From Corynebacterium bouchesdurhonense (lineage in GTDB: Bacteria; Actinomycetota; Actinomycetes; Mycobacteriales; Mycobacteriaceae): a stretch of 64,000 nucleotides of DNA. Below are positions 18,590-28,054 of the stretch, one piece after another. Each line of letters starts with the position of its first letter. The stretch's first letter is position 1. The notes under the pieces are model-generated. The model was given only the letters and a program-made list of their open reading frames with translations. It made no database searches and was not told the DNA's origin. The translations under genes and the position numbers were made by a program. The stretch covers positions 750,534 to 814,533 of the forward strand of contig NZ_LT546028.1 in assembly GCF_900078305.2 (NCBI RefSeq), written 5' to 3'.

Positions 18590-21139
18590 GTGTCGGCAGA
18601 ATCGGAAGAGCTCACCCGCTCCATCGAGCTAGCGCGCGACGCCGCGCGGATGTGCGGCATCAACCCCGACGGCCGCAGGTCCGATGAGGACGATGAGGCG
18701 TACGGCAGGGGCAACGCCTCCTATGCGTTCGAGCTGACCGGGGTCAAGGACGGCCCGCAGCTCAGCGACATCGAGGAGGCGCTCGAAACCATCCCCGGGG
18801 TTTCGGCACAGCTGGTGTACCCCACCTCCACGGCGTGGGTTACCGCCCCGGCGGACCTTGACCCGGAGGCCATCACCGCCGTCATCGCGAGCTTCGGCAT
18901 CGAGGCAGAGATGAGCGACAACACCCTGCGCCGCCGTGCGCTGACCGCGGCGTCGGAGCTGCGCTCGCCGCGGCGCAGCACCCGCGCAATGTCGGAGCGC
19001 ATCCGGCGCCGCCGCCGCGACGCGCAGGCGAACCTGACCGTGGCGCGCGAGGCGGGGTTCATGAACCGCCGCGACACGGCCAAGCGCAACGACAGCGACG
19101 ACGTGCTCTTCACCGCGCGCGACCTGGTTACCCCGGCCAGGCTGATCACCGCGATTGTGCTGGCAATCCCCGTCATCGCCATGAGCTACGTGCCCGCGCT
19201 GCAGTTCCAGGGCTGGCAGTGGGTGTGCTTCGCGCTCGCCACCCCGGTGGCGCTGTGGTGCGCGTTCCCGTTCCACCGCGCGATGGCCGGCGGCGTGCGC
19301 CGCGGTATCTCCGCGCTCGACGGGGCGAGCTCGATCGCGGTTCTGGCCGCCTATACCTGGTCCGCCGCGGTGCTTTTCCTCACCGAGGCCGGCCGCCTGG
19401 GTTGGGTGTCCAGCGGCGGGTGGCTGTCCACCAGGCGGGGTAACCAGGTGGAGATCTTCCTCGACGTGGCCTGCGGCGTGACCGCGCTGCTTCTGATCGG
19501 CCGCTTCTTCACCAAACGCGCTGGCAACAGCCTGGTGGACGAGATGAACCGACTCACCCCCGCGTCGGAGACCGAGTACCAGGTGTGCCGCCGCGGCAAG
19601 GCGGACGCGGAAGTCATCGCCGTCTCAGAGATCAACCGGGGCGACGACGTGATTGTCACCCGCGGTGAGATCGTGCCCGTGGACGGCGAGGTGGTTGGCG
19701 GCTCAGGCGCGCTCAGCCACGTCCTGATCGGGGTGAGCGCGGACCCGGAGTTCAAGGTCGGCGACGTGGTCTCGGCCGGCGCGGTGGTGGAGCGCGGGAA
19801 GTTGAAGGTGCGCGCGCAGCGAACGGGCCACGCCACGCGGTGGGCGTCGGTAAGCCGCTGGGTGGGGGACGCCTCGAAGCGCGAGAACAACTCCACCATG
19901 ATCTCAACCAAGTCCGCGAGCGTGCTGATCCCTACCGCCTACGTGCTGGCGGTCCTGGATTTCGGTATGTGGATCCTGCTCACGGGCGACTACAACGCGG
20001 CGTTCTCCACCGCCCTGGCCATTCTCGCGGTGGTGGCCCCGGTGGCGCTGGCCATCTCGCCGGCGCTGGCCACGCGCAACGGCATCGAGGCGGCGGCGCG
20101 CAACGGCATCTTGATCCGGGACGGTTCCGCGCTGCGCCGCCTGGAAGAGGTGGACACGGTGGTGTTCAACCGCGTCGGGACGCTGATCCAGCCTGATATG
20201 TCGGTGGAAACCGTCACCGCGGCCCGCGGCGAGGACTCGGAGCTTGTGCTGCTGGTAGCTGCGGCGCTGCTGGTGGAGTCGAACCACCCTGCGTCGCGCG
20301 CCATCGTCGCCGCGGCGCGCGAGGCCAAGACCCACGGTGCGCCGTGGCGCGTGGACCTGGACGACTCGGAGTTCCAGGCGGACGGCAGCTGCGTGGGCCG
20401 CGTGGAGGTCCGCCCGGTGGCGGACGACAAGTCGCCGCAGGAAGACCAGACCACCCGCATCGACGCTACGCTGTGGCGCCCCACCAACCTCTCCCAGCTC
20501 AGCGGCCGCCTCGCGCTGGCGGCTACCTCCGGCGGTGCGCCCCTGGTGGTGCGTTGGAAGGGCAAGGACCGCGGCGTGATCACGCTGCACGAGCCTGCGA
20601 AGAACGACGCCGCCGACGCCGTGGACCGCCTCGAGTCCATGGGGCTGACCACGGTGATGCTTTCTCGCGACACGTACGCCGTGAGCCGCCGCTTTGCCAA
20701 CATGCTGGGCATCACCTCGGTGCTGGCAGGTATGACCGCGCAGGAGAAGCCGGCCGCGGTGCGCCAGCTGCACACCCGCGGCGCCAACGTGGCCATGGTG
20801 GGCAGCACCTCGGTGCTTGACGTCGTCGCGGTCGGGGACGTGGGCATCCTCTACGCGGACGACGAGATATTGGACGTGAACGTGAAGAAGGCCGAGGCCG
20901 ATGTGGACGCCGTAGTGCTGCGCCCGGAGGTCACCGCCGTGCCCCAGCTGATCGAGCACGGCCGCCGCGTCTCGCGCATTATTGACTCGAACATGGTCTT
21001 CGCCATCGTGTACAACGCGGTGGCGGTCGCGCTCGCCGCGTTCGGCGCGCTGCCGCCCATGGGCGCCACCCTGCTGATGCTGGGCAGCTCCCTGATCATC
21101 GAGTACCGCTCCATCGGCGCCCGCCGCTTCCCCCAGTAG
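18590..21139 (+). CDS. Catalytically degenerate heavy-metal P-type ATPase-like protein
   Basis: 849 residues with the architecture of a P1B ATPase: an N-terminal HMA-like fold (~40-110) without CxxC, membrane helices, A-domain, P/N-domain and C-terminal helix pair. Every catalytic signature is altered. The phosphorylation motif DKTGT reads NRVGT with Asn527 for the Asp; the TGE loop reads LIGV (379-382); the membrane CPC reads APV (483-485); TGD reads SRD (692-694); the GDGxND hinge reads GSTSVLDV (738-745). Only the N-domain HP survives (ESNHPASRA). The frame is intact over 2.5 kb, so it is a maintained pseudo-pump, not a decaying gene. It lies between hemB and hemE; a role in heme or metal handling is inference. 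Confidence 0.88.
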   Translation: MSAESEELTRSIELARDAARMCGINPDGRRSDEDDEAYGRGNASYAFELTGVKDGPQLSDIEEALETIPGVSAQLVYPTSTAWVTAPADLDPEAITAVIASFGIEAEMSDNTLRRRALTAASELRSPRRSTRAMSERIRRRRRDAQANLTVAREAGFMNRRDTAKRNDSDDVLFTARDLVTPARLITAIVLAIPVIAMSYVPALQFQGWQWVCFALATPVALWCAFPFHRAMAGGVRRGISALDGASSIAVLAAYTWSAAVLFLTEAGRLGWVSSGGWLSTRRGNQVEIFLDVACGVTALLLIGRFFTKRAGNSLVDEMNRLTPASETEYQVCRRGKADAEVIAVSEINRGDDVIVTRGEIVPVDGEVVGGSGALSHVLIGVSADPEFKVGDVVSAGAVVERGKLKVRAQRTGHATRWASVSRWVGDASKRENNSTMISTKSASVLIPTAYVLAVLDFGMWILLTGDYNAAFSTALAILAVVAPVALAISPALATRNGIEAAARNGILIRDGSALRRLEEVDTVVFNRVGTLIQPDMSVETVTAARGEDSELVLLVAAALLVESNHPASRAIVAAAREAKTHGAPWRVDLDDSEFQADGSCVGRVEVRPVADDKSPQEDQTTRIDATLWRPTNLSQLSGRLALAATSGGAPLVVRWKGKDRGVITLHEPAKNDAADAVDRLESMGLTTVMLSRDTYAVSRRFANMLGITSVLAGMTAQEKPAAVRQLHTRGANVAMVGSTSVLDVVAVGDVGILYADDEILDVNVKKAEADVDAVVLRPEVTAVPQLIEHGRRVSRIIDSNMVFAIVYNAVAVALAAFGALPPMGATLLMLGSSLIIEYRSIGARRFPQ

Positions 21140-21199
21140 CGCGAGCCGCTGGGAGCTCGGGCCTCGGCCGCCCAGCCGGCGACGGTAGGCTTAGGCACC

Positions 21200-22279
21200 A
21201 TGACACGACGCGACCTCACCCATGCCCCGCTGATTGAGGCCGCCCACGGCCGCACCCCCGCGCGCACCCCGGTCTGGTTCATGCGCCAGGCCGGCCGCTC
21301 GCTTCCGGAGTACCGCGAGGTGCGCGAGGGCATCCCCATGCTCGATTCCTGCTTCATGCCGGACCTGCTCGCTGAGATCACTCTGCAGCCCGTGCGCCGC
21401 CACGACGTGGATGCCGCAATCCTGTTCTCGGACATCGTGGTACCGCTCAAAGCGGCCGGCGTGGACGTGGAGATCGTGCCCGGCAAGGGGCCGGTGATGG
21501 CGCAGCCGATCCGCACCAAGCGCGACGTGGAGGAGCTTCCGCTTCTCGACGCACCCGTGGACGAAGTCGCAGCCGGCATCGAGACGATCCTCGCCGAACT
21601 GACCGACACCCAGGCGCTCATCGGCTTCGTCGGCGCCCCGTTCACCCTGGCCAGCTACCTTGTCGAGGGCGGGCCCAGCAAGAACCACGAGAAGACGAAG
21701 GCGATGATGCACGCCGAGCCCGACACGTGGCACGCGCTGATGCGCCGCCTGGTGCCCACGATCACCTCGTTTCTGCGCACCCAGGTGGAGGCCGGCATCG
21801 ACGCCATGCAGCTGTTCGACTCCTGGGCGGGCTTCCTCACCGAGGCGGATTACCGGGAGCACGTGCTGCCGTACTCCACGGAGATCCTGGAGACGGTGGC
21901 GGGCGAGATCCCGCGCATCCACTTCGGCGTGGCCACAGGCGAATTGCTCGGCGCCATGTCCGAGGCCGGCAGCGAGGTGATGGGCGTGGACTGGCGCGTG
22001 CCCCTGGATACCGCCGCCCGCCGCTTCGCCTCCCCGCGGGTGCTGCAGGGAAACCTGGACCCGGCGCTGCTCTTCGCGGGCACCGACGTGGTCCGCTCCG
22101 AGGTGGCGCGCATCAAGGCGGAGGCCAAGCGCGCGATGGAGGAGGGCACCGCCACCGGGCACATCTTCAACCTGGGGCACGGGGTGCTGCCCACCACGGA
22201 CGCGGACGCGGTGACTGAGGCCGTCCGCATCATCCACGAGACGGACGACACGAACGAGACGGACGAGACGGAGGCGTAA
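21200..22279 (+). CDS. hemE: Uroporphyrinogen decarboxylase
   Basis: Converts uroporphyrinogen III to coproporphyrinogen III. 359 residues; signature PVWFMRQAGRSLPEYRE near residue 25, FSDIVVP, GFVGAPFTLASYL, and FNLGHGVLP near the C-terminus. ATG 21200 follows TAGGCT (21186-21191) by eight bases, a likely leaderless start separate from the upstream pseudo-ATPase. The tail is a short Glu-Asp-Thr repeat (ETDDTNETDE). Confidence 0.97.
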   Translation: MTRRDLTHAPLIEAAHGRTPARTPVWFMRQAGRSLPEYREVREGIPMLDSCFMPDLLAEITLQPVRRHDVDAAILFSDIVVPLKAAGVDVEIVPGKGPVMAQPIRTKRDVEELPLLDAPVDEVAAGIETILAELTDTQALIGFVGAPFTLASYLVEGGPSKNHEKTKAMMHAEPDTWHALMRRLVPTITSFLRTQVEAGIDAMQLFDSWAGFLTEADYREHVLPYSTEILETVAGEIPRIHFGVATGELLGAMSEAGSEVMGVDWRVPLDTAARRFASPRVLQGNLDPALLFAGTDVVRSEVARIKAEAKRAMEEGTATGHIFNLGHGVLPTTDADAVTEAVRIIHETDDTNETDETEA

Positions 22280-22282
22280 ACC

Positions 22283-23662
22283 GTGAATATTGCCATCATC
22301 GGTGCCGGGCTGGCGGGGCTGACCGCCGCGTACGAGCTGCGGGATGCGGGCGCCCGCGTGGACGTCTACGAGGCCACCGACCGCATCGGCGGCAAGCTCT
22401 ACACCGTCGCGTTCGAGGCGGGCCCCACCGACATGGGCGCCGAGGCGTTCATGGCGCGCCGGGTGGACGCGGTGGAGTTCTTCAAGGAGCTGGGGCTCGG
22501 CGACTCCTTGGTGGAGCCGTCGGGGCTGGGCTCCTTGGTGTACGTGGACGGGCGCACCGAGCCGCTGCCGCACGCGGGGATCATGGGCATCCCCTCCTCG
22601 TCCGCGCCGGTTGCGCACTTGGTCTCGGAGGCAACGGCCGCGAAGATCGACGCCGAGGGTGACGCGCCCGGTTTCGAGTGGGAGATTGGCTCGGACGTGA
22701 ACGTCGGCAAGCTTGTGCGCGAACGCTACGGCGATGAAGTGGTGGACAACATTGTGACCTCGCTGCTCGGCGGGGTGTATTCCTGCGCCGCGGACGACCT
22801 CGGCGTGCGGGCGACGATCCCGCAGCTGGCGGAGGAGTTCGACCGGCTGGCCGAGCGCGGGCCGGTGCATCTGTCCGAGGCGGTGCGCAACCTGGAGAAC
22901 GCGCGCAAGGAGCTGCCCACCGGCCAGGGCGCGGTGTTCAACGCATTCCGCGACGGCTACCAGGAGCTCTACGAGGAGCTGGCGGAGCGCTCCGGCGCGG
23001 ACATTTACGTGGACGCGTTCATCTCCGGCATCGAGCGGGTGGGCGACGGTGCCGCTGGCACGTTCCGCCTCAAGGGCGGCGAGGACGTGGAGTATGACGC
23101 GGTGCTGCTGGCCGTGCCGGCCCCCACGGCGGCGCTGTTGCTCAAGCAGGTCGCGCCCGGGGCGGCCGCTGCACTTACCCCGGTGAAGCTGGCCAACTCC
23201 GCCGTGGTGGGCATGCGGTTTGCCACCGACGAGGGCCTGCCGCAGAACTCCGGCGTGCTGGTCGCAGCGGGGGAGCAGGACGTGCGCGCCAAGGCGTTCA
23301 CCTTCTCCTCCCGCAAGTGGCCGCACCTAGCCGAGCGCGGCGGTGCCCTAGTGCGCGCGAGCTTCGGGCGCTTCGGCGACGACGTCGCGCTGCGCGCCAG
23401 CGAGGACGACCTGGTGGATTGGGCGCTCGATGACTTGAAGGCCATCACCGGGTTCGACGGCCGCGAGGCAGGGCTGGAGGAGATCTACGTCCAGCGCTGG
23501 TTCGGAGGCATCCCGCGCTACGACGAGCACCACCTCGACACGGTGGCGCGCGTGGTGGAGCAGCTGCCGGAGGGCGTCGCCGTCACGGGCGCATGGGTCG
23601 GCGGCGTTGGCGTGCCGGCGGTGATCGCCCACGCGCGCGCTGCGGCCGAGCGCCTGCGCTAG
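22283..23662 (+). CDS. hemY: Coproporphyrinogen III / protoporphyrinogen oxidase (HemY/CgoX type)
   Basis: FAD enzyme of 459 residues. In actinobacteria this family oxidises coproporphyrinogen III to coproporphyrin III in the coproporphyrin-dependent pathway. IGAGLAGLTAAYEL is the FAD-binding motif, YEATDRIGGKL follows, GAEAFMARR and a C-terminal GAWVGGVGVPAV complete the flavin site. GTG 22283 starts three bases after the hemE stop, so it is cotranscribed. The stop shares a CTAG with the converging vapC-like gene. Neither a ferrochelatase nor a HemQ gene is in the window. Confidence 0.94.
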   Translation: MNIAIIGAGLAGLTAAYELRDAGARVDVYEATDRIGGKLYTVAFEAGPTDMGAEAFMARRVDAVEFFKELGLGDSLVEPSGLGSLVYVDGRTEPLPHAGIMGIPSSSAPVAHLVSEATAAKIDAEGDAPGFEWEIGSDVNVGKLVRERYGDEVVDNIVTSLLGGVYSCAADDLGVRATIPQLAEEFDRLAERGPVHLSEAVRNLENARKELPTGQGAVFNAFRDGYQELYEELAERSGADIYVDAFISGIERVGDGAAGTFRLKGGEDVEYDAVLLAVPAPTAALLLKQVAPGAAAALTPVKLANSAVVGMRFATDEGLPQNSGVLVAAGEQDVRAKAFTFSSRKWPHLAERGGALVRASFGRFGDDVALRASEDDLVDWALDDLKAITGFDGREAGLEEIYVQRWFGGIPRYDEHHLDTVARVVEQLPEGVAVTGAWVGGVGVPAVIAHARAAAERLR

Positions 23663-24087
23663 GTTGGGGGCTCGTCCCAGGGGTTGATCAGGGTGACCCC
23701 GGTGCCTGTGAAGTCTTTGATGTTTCGCGTCGCCAGCGGGGCGCCGTGCGCTCGGCAGATCGCGGCGATCATCGCATCGGCATCCGCGACGGGGCGGCCG
23801 GCAGCGTTGCGCCGCGCAGCGACATCACCGAACTCGTGGGCGGCCCGCGCATCGAACGGGAGTACACCCCCGCGCATCTCGAAGCTCATGAGCTGCCCTG
23901 TCACGCTCGCGGCGAGGGCGTCGCGTCTTGCACCCCGCGGAAGAAGACTTACCCCGCGGGTCATCTCGGCTGCCGTGACAGCGGTAATTGTGAGGAGGTC
24001 TCCAGCCGATTCGGACCACGCGAGGACCCGCGTATCCGGCGCATAGCGCCCCAGTTCCGACACCACGTTGGTATCGAGCACGATCAC
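23659..24087 (-). CDS. PIN-domain toxin, VapC/FitB type
   Basis: A 142-residue PIN-domain ribonuclease, normal toxin length. Acidic active-site residues are Asp5 in MIVLDTNVVSEL, Glu in TAAEMTRG (~41), Asp in DADAMIAA (~102) and Asp in ATRNIKDF. It overlaps the antitoxin gene by four bases (ATGA) downstream of it, the usual antitoxin-first order. Its stop overlaps hemY in a shared CTAG. The target RNA is unknown. Confidence 0.9.
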   Translation of the reverse strand: MIVLDTNVVSELGRYAPDTRVLAWSESAGDLLTITAVTAAEMTRGVSLLPRGARRDALAASVTGQLMSFEMRGGVLPFDARAAHEFGDVAARRNAAGRPVADADAMIAAICRAHGAPLATRNIKDFTGTGVTLINPWDEPPT

Positions 24088-24338
24088 GGCGCGTTCCCGC
24101 GGCGATCGGTGACTGCGTCCTCCATTACTTCAGCGAGGTCGTCCAAACCGCCGAAAACGGCGCCAAGCTGGTGAAATTCCACGCCAACATTCACGGGGCG
24201 TACCGCGTCGGCCAAGATGTGCCGGACCTCGCCCTCCATCGAGCGACCGTGGCGCGCGGCCCGCTGCTTGAGCTTGGCTTTCACCGACGCATCTATGCCC
24301 CGGATAGTGAGGGTGACATCGCTGTTCTGTGCCGGCAT
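24084..24338 (-). CDS. Ribbon-helix-helix antitoxin, FitA/VapB type
   Basis: An 84-residue Arc/FitA-like protein: VTLTIRGIDASVKAKLKQRA then GRSMEGEVRHILADAV is the RHH DNA-binding domain, and the acidic C-terminus after ~50 should wrap the toxin. ATG 24338 has GGAGG five bases upstream; a longer reading from 24383 is possible but has no ribosome site. Autorepression of the pair is expected for the family. The pair is an accessory insertion between hemY and the dedA-like gene. Confidence 0.88.
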   Translation of the reverse strand: MPAQNSDVTLTIRGIDASVKAKLKQRAARHGRSMEGEVRHILADAVRPVNVGVEFHQLGAVFGGLDDLAEVMEDAVTDRRGNAP

Positions 24339-24441
24339 AGCAACCTCCAGGTGACCTGCAATAGATGTGTAGGCAAAATGCAAGCATACCCCTGTGGGCG
24401 CAGGTGGTCACTGCGCCCGGCGCACACTAAGTTGTACGCCT

Positions 24442-25206
24442 ATGGAAAATGAGGCCCCGCAGCGCGAGGAACAGTGGTGGGAGCAGGACGGGCTGCCCTG
24501 GAACGGTAAGCCCACCAAGGCGGACTACTGGTGCCTCGGCTGGTTCGGCTTCGTCGGCGTCTTTGGCATGGCCATGATCCCGCTGCGGGCGTGGCTCTTG
24601 GGCCTAGACCCGCCGATCATGCTGGCGCTGACCGGTTCGCGGGTGGGCGCCGCCTCCACCGGCGCCCTTGCGGGCGTGGGCGAGGCCCCGCACTGGCTGC
24701 TGTTCCTGCTCATCGGCTCGCTGGTGAGCATCAAGTTCGACTGGATCTACTGGTGGGCCGGCAAGCTATGGGGCCGCGGCATCCTCGACGTGCAGGGCGC
24801 GAACTCGAAACGCGCCGAGAAGAACATCGAGCGGGTGGAGGGCTGGGCCCGCAAGCTGGGTTGGCTGGGCATTTTCCTGGCCTACGTGCCCATCCCGCTT
24901 CCCATCGCGTTCGTGGTGTTCGTGCTGATGGGCATGACGGGGATGCCCCTGTGGAAGTTCATGGTGCTGGACTTCGTGGCCAAGACCCTGTGGTCCTTCA
25001 TCTACCTCGGCCTGGGCTGGTGGATTGGGGAGCCGGTGGTGTTCGTGCTGGACCAGTACGCCAAGGTGGCCAACTGGGTGGCCATCGCGCTGATTGTGGT
25101 GGTGATGGTGGGCGCGTTCCGCGCGCAATCAAAAAAGCAGCAGGCGGAGGCGGCCCCCGCGGCCCCCGCGGTCACCGTGGGCAACGAGCTCGAGGCCGGC
25201 CGCTAG
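24442..25206 (+). CDS. DedA/VTT-domain membrane protein
   Basis: A 254-residue polytopic membrane protein of the DedA/SNARE-associated family, thought to move undecaprenyl or other phospholipids across the membrane. A conserved stretch of form FDWIYWWAGKLWG then a charged helix RAEKNIERVEGWARKLG and LAYVPIPLPIAFVVFVLMG fits the VTT domain. The C-terminal tail is Ala-rich and cytoplasmic. ATG 24442 was preferred over 24394; TAAGTT eight bases upstream is a possible -10. Confidence 0.85.
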   Translation: MENEAPQREEQWWEQDGLPWNGKPTKADYWCLGWFGFVGVFGMAMIPLRAWLLGLDPPIMLALTGSRVGAASTGALAGVGEAPHWLLFLLIGSLVSIKFDWIYWWAGKLWGRGILDVQGANSKRAEKNIERVEGWARKLGWLGIFLAYVPIPLPIAFVVFVLMGMTGMPLWKFMVLDFVAKTLWSFIYLGLGWWIGEPVVFVLDQYAKVANWVAIALIVVVMVGAFRAQSKKQQAEAAPAAPAVTVGNELEAGR

Positions 25207-25216
25207 CTAGCGCGGG

Positions 25217-26056
25217 CTAGTCCCGGTAGACCACCACGGAGGAGAAGTCCTCGTCGCCGCGCCCGGCGCTTTGCTGCGCCTCGAGCGAGCCCAAGGCCGC
25301 GGCCACCGCCGGCAGGTTGCGGTCAGCGGTGGCCAGCATCAGCCGCGCGTCCTTCGCAATCGCGTCCACCGAGAAATCGCCCGGCGCGGTGTCGCGCTCG
25401 CCGAGCAGGAACGGCGCCTTCATGTTCACGATGAACTCCAGGCCGGTGGATTTCAGCATGCCCACCACCTGCTCGGCGCCGAGGCCCTGCGATGCACCGA
25501 GGTCGAGCGCCTCCTTGAAGCCCTCGATTGTCACCGCGAGCGCGAGGTTTGCAATCAGCTTGCCGACGCTCGCCTGCGCCGCCGTCTCCACCTGCCGGAG
25601 GCGCTCCGGGTTGGCGGCGGCCCACGGGGAGACTACGTCGGCGACAAGGGAGCGTCGAGAAGCATCTGCTCCACCCACGTACACCCCGAGCTTGCCCTCG
25701 CGGGCGGGCGGCAACGAGCCGACCACCGGCGTGTGCACGAAGCCGGGGACCGCCGCGGCGAACTCGTCCGCGTCCGCCGGCGAGATGGTGGTGGCATCCG
25801 CCCAGGTCACGCCCTCGGGGATCAGCCCTGGCTGGATGACCACCTCGCGCACCACGTCGGGGCCGAAGAAGGAGGTGATCACCAGCTCCGCGCCCTCGAC
25901 CGCCTCCGCGGGTATGCCTGCGGCCCGTGCGCCGCGCGCCACCAGCGGTTCGGTCTTCTCCGGCGTGCGGTTCCACACCGTGAGGTCGTGCTCGTCCACC
26001 AGCTTCAGCGCCAGCTCAGTTCCCATGCGGCCGAGGCCCAAAAACGCGATTTTCAT
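25217..26056 (-). CDS. NAD(P)-dependent beta-hydroxyacid dehydrogenase-like oxidoreductase
   Basis: A 279-residue protein of the 6PGDH / 3-hydroxyisobutyrate dehydrogenase superfamily. IAFLGLGRMGTELALKL is the dinucleotide motif, and GKLIANLALAVTIEGFKEAL carries the catalytic Lys region of the second domain, though the classic substrate motif DAPVSGG reads HTPVVGSLPPA. The substrate is not predictable. ATG 26056 follows TATCCT by seven bases on the minus strand, and that box overlaps the hemL -10 box on the other strand. Confidence 0.85.
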   Translation of the reverse strand: MKIAFLGLGRMGTELALKLVDEHDLTVWNRTPEKTEPLVARGARAAGIPAEAVEGAELVITSFFGPDVVREVVIQPGLIPEGVTWADATTISPADADEFAAAVPGFVHTPVVGSLPPAREGKLGVYVGGADASRRSLVADVVSPWAAANPERLRQVETAAQASVGKLIANLALAVTIEGFKEALDLGASQGLGAEQVVGMLKSTGLEFIVNMKAPFLLGERDTAPGDFSVDAIAKDARLMLATADRNLPAVAAALGSLEAQQSAGRGDEDFSSVVVYRD

Positions 26057-26062
26057 ATGCCC

Positions 26063-26069
26063 TAGGATA
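26063..26069. promoter_or_regulatory. Bidirectional -10 box for hemL and the divergent oxidoreductase
   Basis: TAGGATA reads TAGGAT rightward, eight bases before the hemL ATG, and TATCCT leftward, seven bases before the oxidoreductase ATG. One heptamer can therefore serve two leaderless genes whose starts are only 20 bases apart. Coordinates are set from the coding starts and could be off by one. Confidence 0.6.
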
Positions 26070-26076
26070 GACAAGC

Positions 26077-27420
26077 ATGACTGCCCCGGATCCCATCCAA
26101 AATCCCACCTCCCGCAACACCGCCCGCTCCAAGGAGTTGTTCGAGCGCGCGCGGCAGCTGACCCCGGGCGGGGTGAACTCGCCGGTGCGCGGCTTCGGCT
26201 CCGTGGGCGGGCAGACCCGCTTCATTGCCAACGCCCACGGCTCCACCCTGGTGGACGCGGACGGCAACAACTACGTGGACCTGGTGTGCTCCTGGGGCCC
26301 GATGATCCACGGCAACGCCCACCCGCAGATCATCGAGGCGGTGGAAAAAGCGCTGGTGAACGGCCTGAGCTTCGGCGCACCGACGGAGGCCGAGGTGCGC
26401 ATCGCGGAGATGATCGTGGAGCGCACCTCGGTGGAGGAGGTGCGCATGGTCAACTCCGGCACCGAGGCCACCATGAGCGCGGTGCGCTTGGCGCGCGGCT
26501 ACACGGGCCGCCCGAAGGTGCTGAAGTTTGAGGGCTGTTACCACGGCCACGTCGATGCGCTGCTCGCCTCTGCCGGCTCCGGCATCGCCACCTTCTCTCT
26601 GCCGGATTCCCCGGGCGTGACCGGAGCGCAGGCGGCGGACACCATCGTGGTGCCGTACAACAACATCGAGGCGGTGCGCGAGGCGTTCGCGCAGAACCCG
26701 GGCGAGATCGCCTGCATCATCGCCGAGGCCGCCGCCGGCAACATGGGCACCGTTGCCCCGCAGGACGGCTTCAACGCCCAGCTGAAGGAGATCGCGCACG
26801 CTCACGGCGCGCTGCTCATCTTGGACGAGGTGATGACGGGCTTCCGCACCTCCTACTCCGGCTGGTACGGCGTGGACCACGTGGCGGGCGACTTGACCAC
26901 CTTTGGCAAGGTCATCTCCGGCGGCCTGCCGGCGGCCGCGTTCGGCGGGCGCCGCGAGATTATGGAGAAGCTCGCCCCCAACGGCCCCGTCTACCAGGCG
27001 GGCACCCTGTCCGGGAACCCGGTGGCGATGGCCGCCGGCATGGCCTCGCTGCGCCTGGCCACGGAGGACATCTACCCGGTGCTCAAGCGCAACGCGGACA
27101 CGCTCGCCGGCCTGGTCTCCGAGGCACTGACGCGCGAGGGCGTGGCCCACCACGTGCAGCGCGCCTCCACCATGCTCTCCTTCCGCTTCGCCGAGGGCGA
27201 GGGCCGTAACTTCCAGGACATGCAGGCGGCGGACACCTTCCGCTACGCCCCGTTCTTCCACGCGCTGCTGGACGCCGGGGTGTACGCCCCGCCGAGCGCG
27301 TTTGAGACCTGGTTCGTCTCCACCGCCCTGACGGACGAGGACTTCGGGCGCATCGAGGAGGCGCTGGTGCCGGCCGCCAAGGCGGCGGCCGCCGCCACCG
27401 CGGATGGGGCCGGCAAGTGA
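26077..27420 (+). CDS. hemL: Glutamate-1-semialdehyde 2,1-aminomutase
   Basis: PLP enzyme making 5-aminolevulinate from glutamate-1-semialdehyde, the product of HemA. 447 residues. [14 protein letters not shown] is the family N-terminal signature, [10 protein letters not shown] binds the cofactor phosphate, [10 protein letters not shown] follows, and the Schiff-base lysine is in [18 protein letters not shown] (~277). It overlaps the next gene by four bases (GTGA). Confidence 0.97.
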   Translation: MTAPDPIQNPTSRNTARSKELFERARQLTPGGVNSPVRGFGSVGGQTRFIANAHGSTLVDADGNNYVDLVCSWGPMIHGNAHPQIIEAVEKALVNGLSFGAPTEAEVRIAEMIVERTSVEEVRMVNSGTEATMSAVRLARGYTGRPKVLKFEGCYHGHVDALLASAGSGIATFSLPDSPGVTGAQAADTIVVPYNNIEAVREAFAQNPGEIACIIAEAAAGNMGTVAPQDGFNAQLKEIAHAHGALLILDEVMTGFRTSYSGWYGVDHVAGDLTTFGKVISGGLPAAAFGGRREIMEKLAPNGPVYQAGTLSGNPVAMAAGMASLRLATEDIYPVLKRNADTLAGLVSEALTREGVAHHVQRASTMLSFRFAEGEGRNFQDMQAADTFRYAPFFHALLDAGVYAPPSAFETWFVSTALTDEDFGRIEEALVPAAKAAAAATADGAGK

Positions 27421-28022
27421 GCGAGCGCACCGTTGTGCACCTCGTCCGCCACGGCGAGGTCTACAACCCGCAGAAGCTGCTGTACGGGCGCATGCCCGGC
27501 TACCACCTGAGCTCGCGCGGGCGGTCGATGGCCGCGGCAACCGCAAAATTCTTCGAGGGCCGGGAGGTGACATACCTTGCCGCGAGCCCCCTGGAGCGCG
27601 CCCAGGAGACGGCCGCGCCGATTTCCCAGGTCACCGGGTGCGAGGTAGACACCGTGGACGGCATCCTCGAGGCCGGCAACACCTTCGAAGGGCTGCGCAC
27701 CAAGGGGTGGCGCACGCAGCTGGCCAACCCCATCCGCTGGCGGCACATGACCAACCCGCTCGAGCCGAGCTGGGGCGAACCCTACGCCGAGATCCTCGAG
27801 CGCATGCTCGCCGCGGTGGAGGGCGCCCGCCAGAAGGCCCTAGGCCACGAGGCGGTGCTGGTGAGCCACCAGCTGCCCATCGTCATGGTGCAGCGCTACG
27901 TGCAGGGCAAACCCCTGGCGCACGCGAGCCGGCGGTGCGACCTGGCCAGCGTGACGTCACTTGTGTTTGACGGCGACGTTGTTATTGACTGGTCTTACGA
28001 AACCCCGGCAGCCCACATCTAG
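27417..28022 (+). CDS. Histidine phosphatase family protein
   Basis: A 201-residue phosphoglycerate-mutase-like phosphatase. [18 protein letters not shown] carries the catalytic His, [10 protein letters not shown] and the second catalytic His in [15 protein letters not shown] complete the branch-2 style site. GTGA overlap with hemL. It is conserved after hemL in corynebacteria and mycobacteria, but its substrate is unknown; it lacks the GpmA-specific ERHYG and is not expected to be a glycolytic mutase. Confidence 0.87.
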   Translation: MSERTVVHLVRHGEVYNPQKLLYGRMPGYHLSSRGRSMAAATAKFFEGREVTYLAASPLERAQETAAPISQVTGCEVDTVDGILEAGNTFEGLRTKGWRTQLANPIRWRHMTNPLEPSWGEPYAEILERMLAAVEGARQKALGHEAVLVSHQLPIVMVQRYVQGKPLAHASRRCDLASVTSLVFDGDVVIDWSYETPAAHI

Positions 28023-28054
28023 CCGGGGTACACACCGAGAGGGAGCCCGCCGAC

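Noticed and set aside
21191..23326. A 711-codon minus-strand open frame over hemE and hemY
   Set aside because: Antisense shadow; His/Arg-rich and without recognisable domains.
27417..28022. A second glycolytic phosphoglycerate mutase
   Set aside because: It shares only the general histidine-phosphatase motifs and lacks GpmA-specific sequence.
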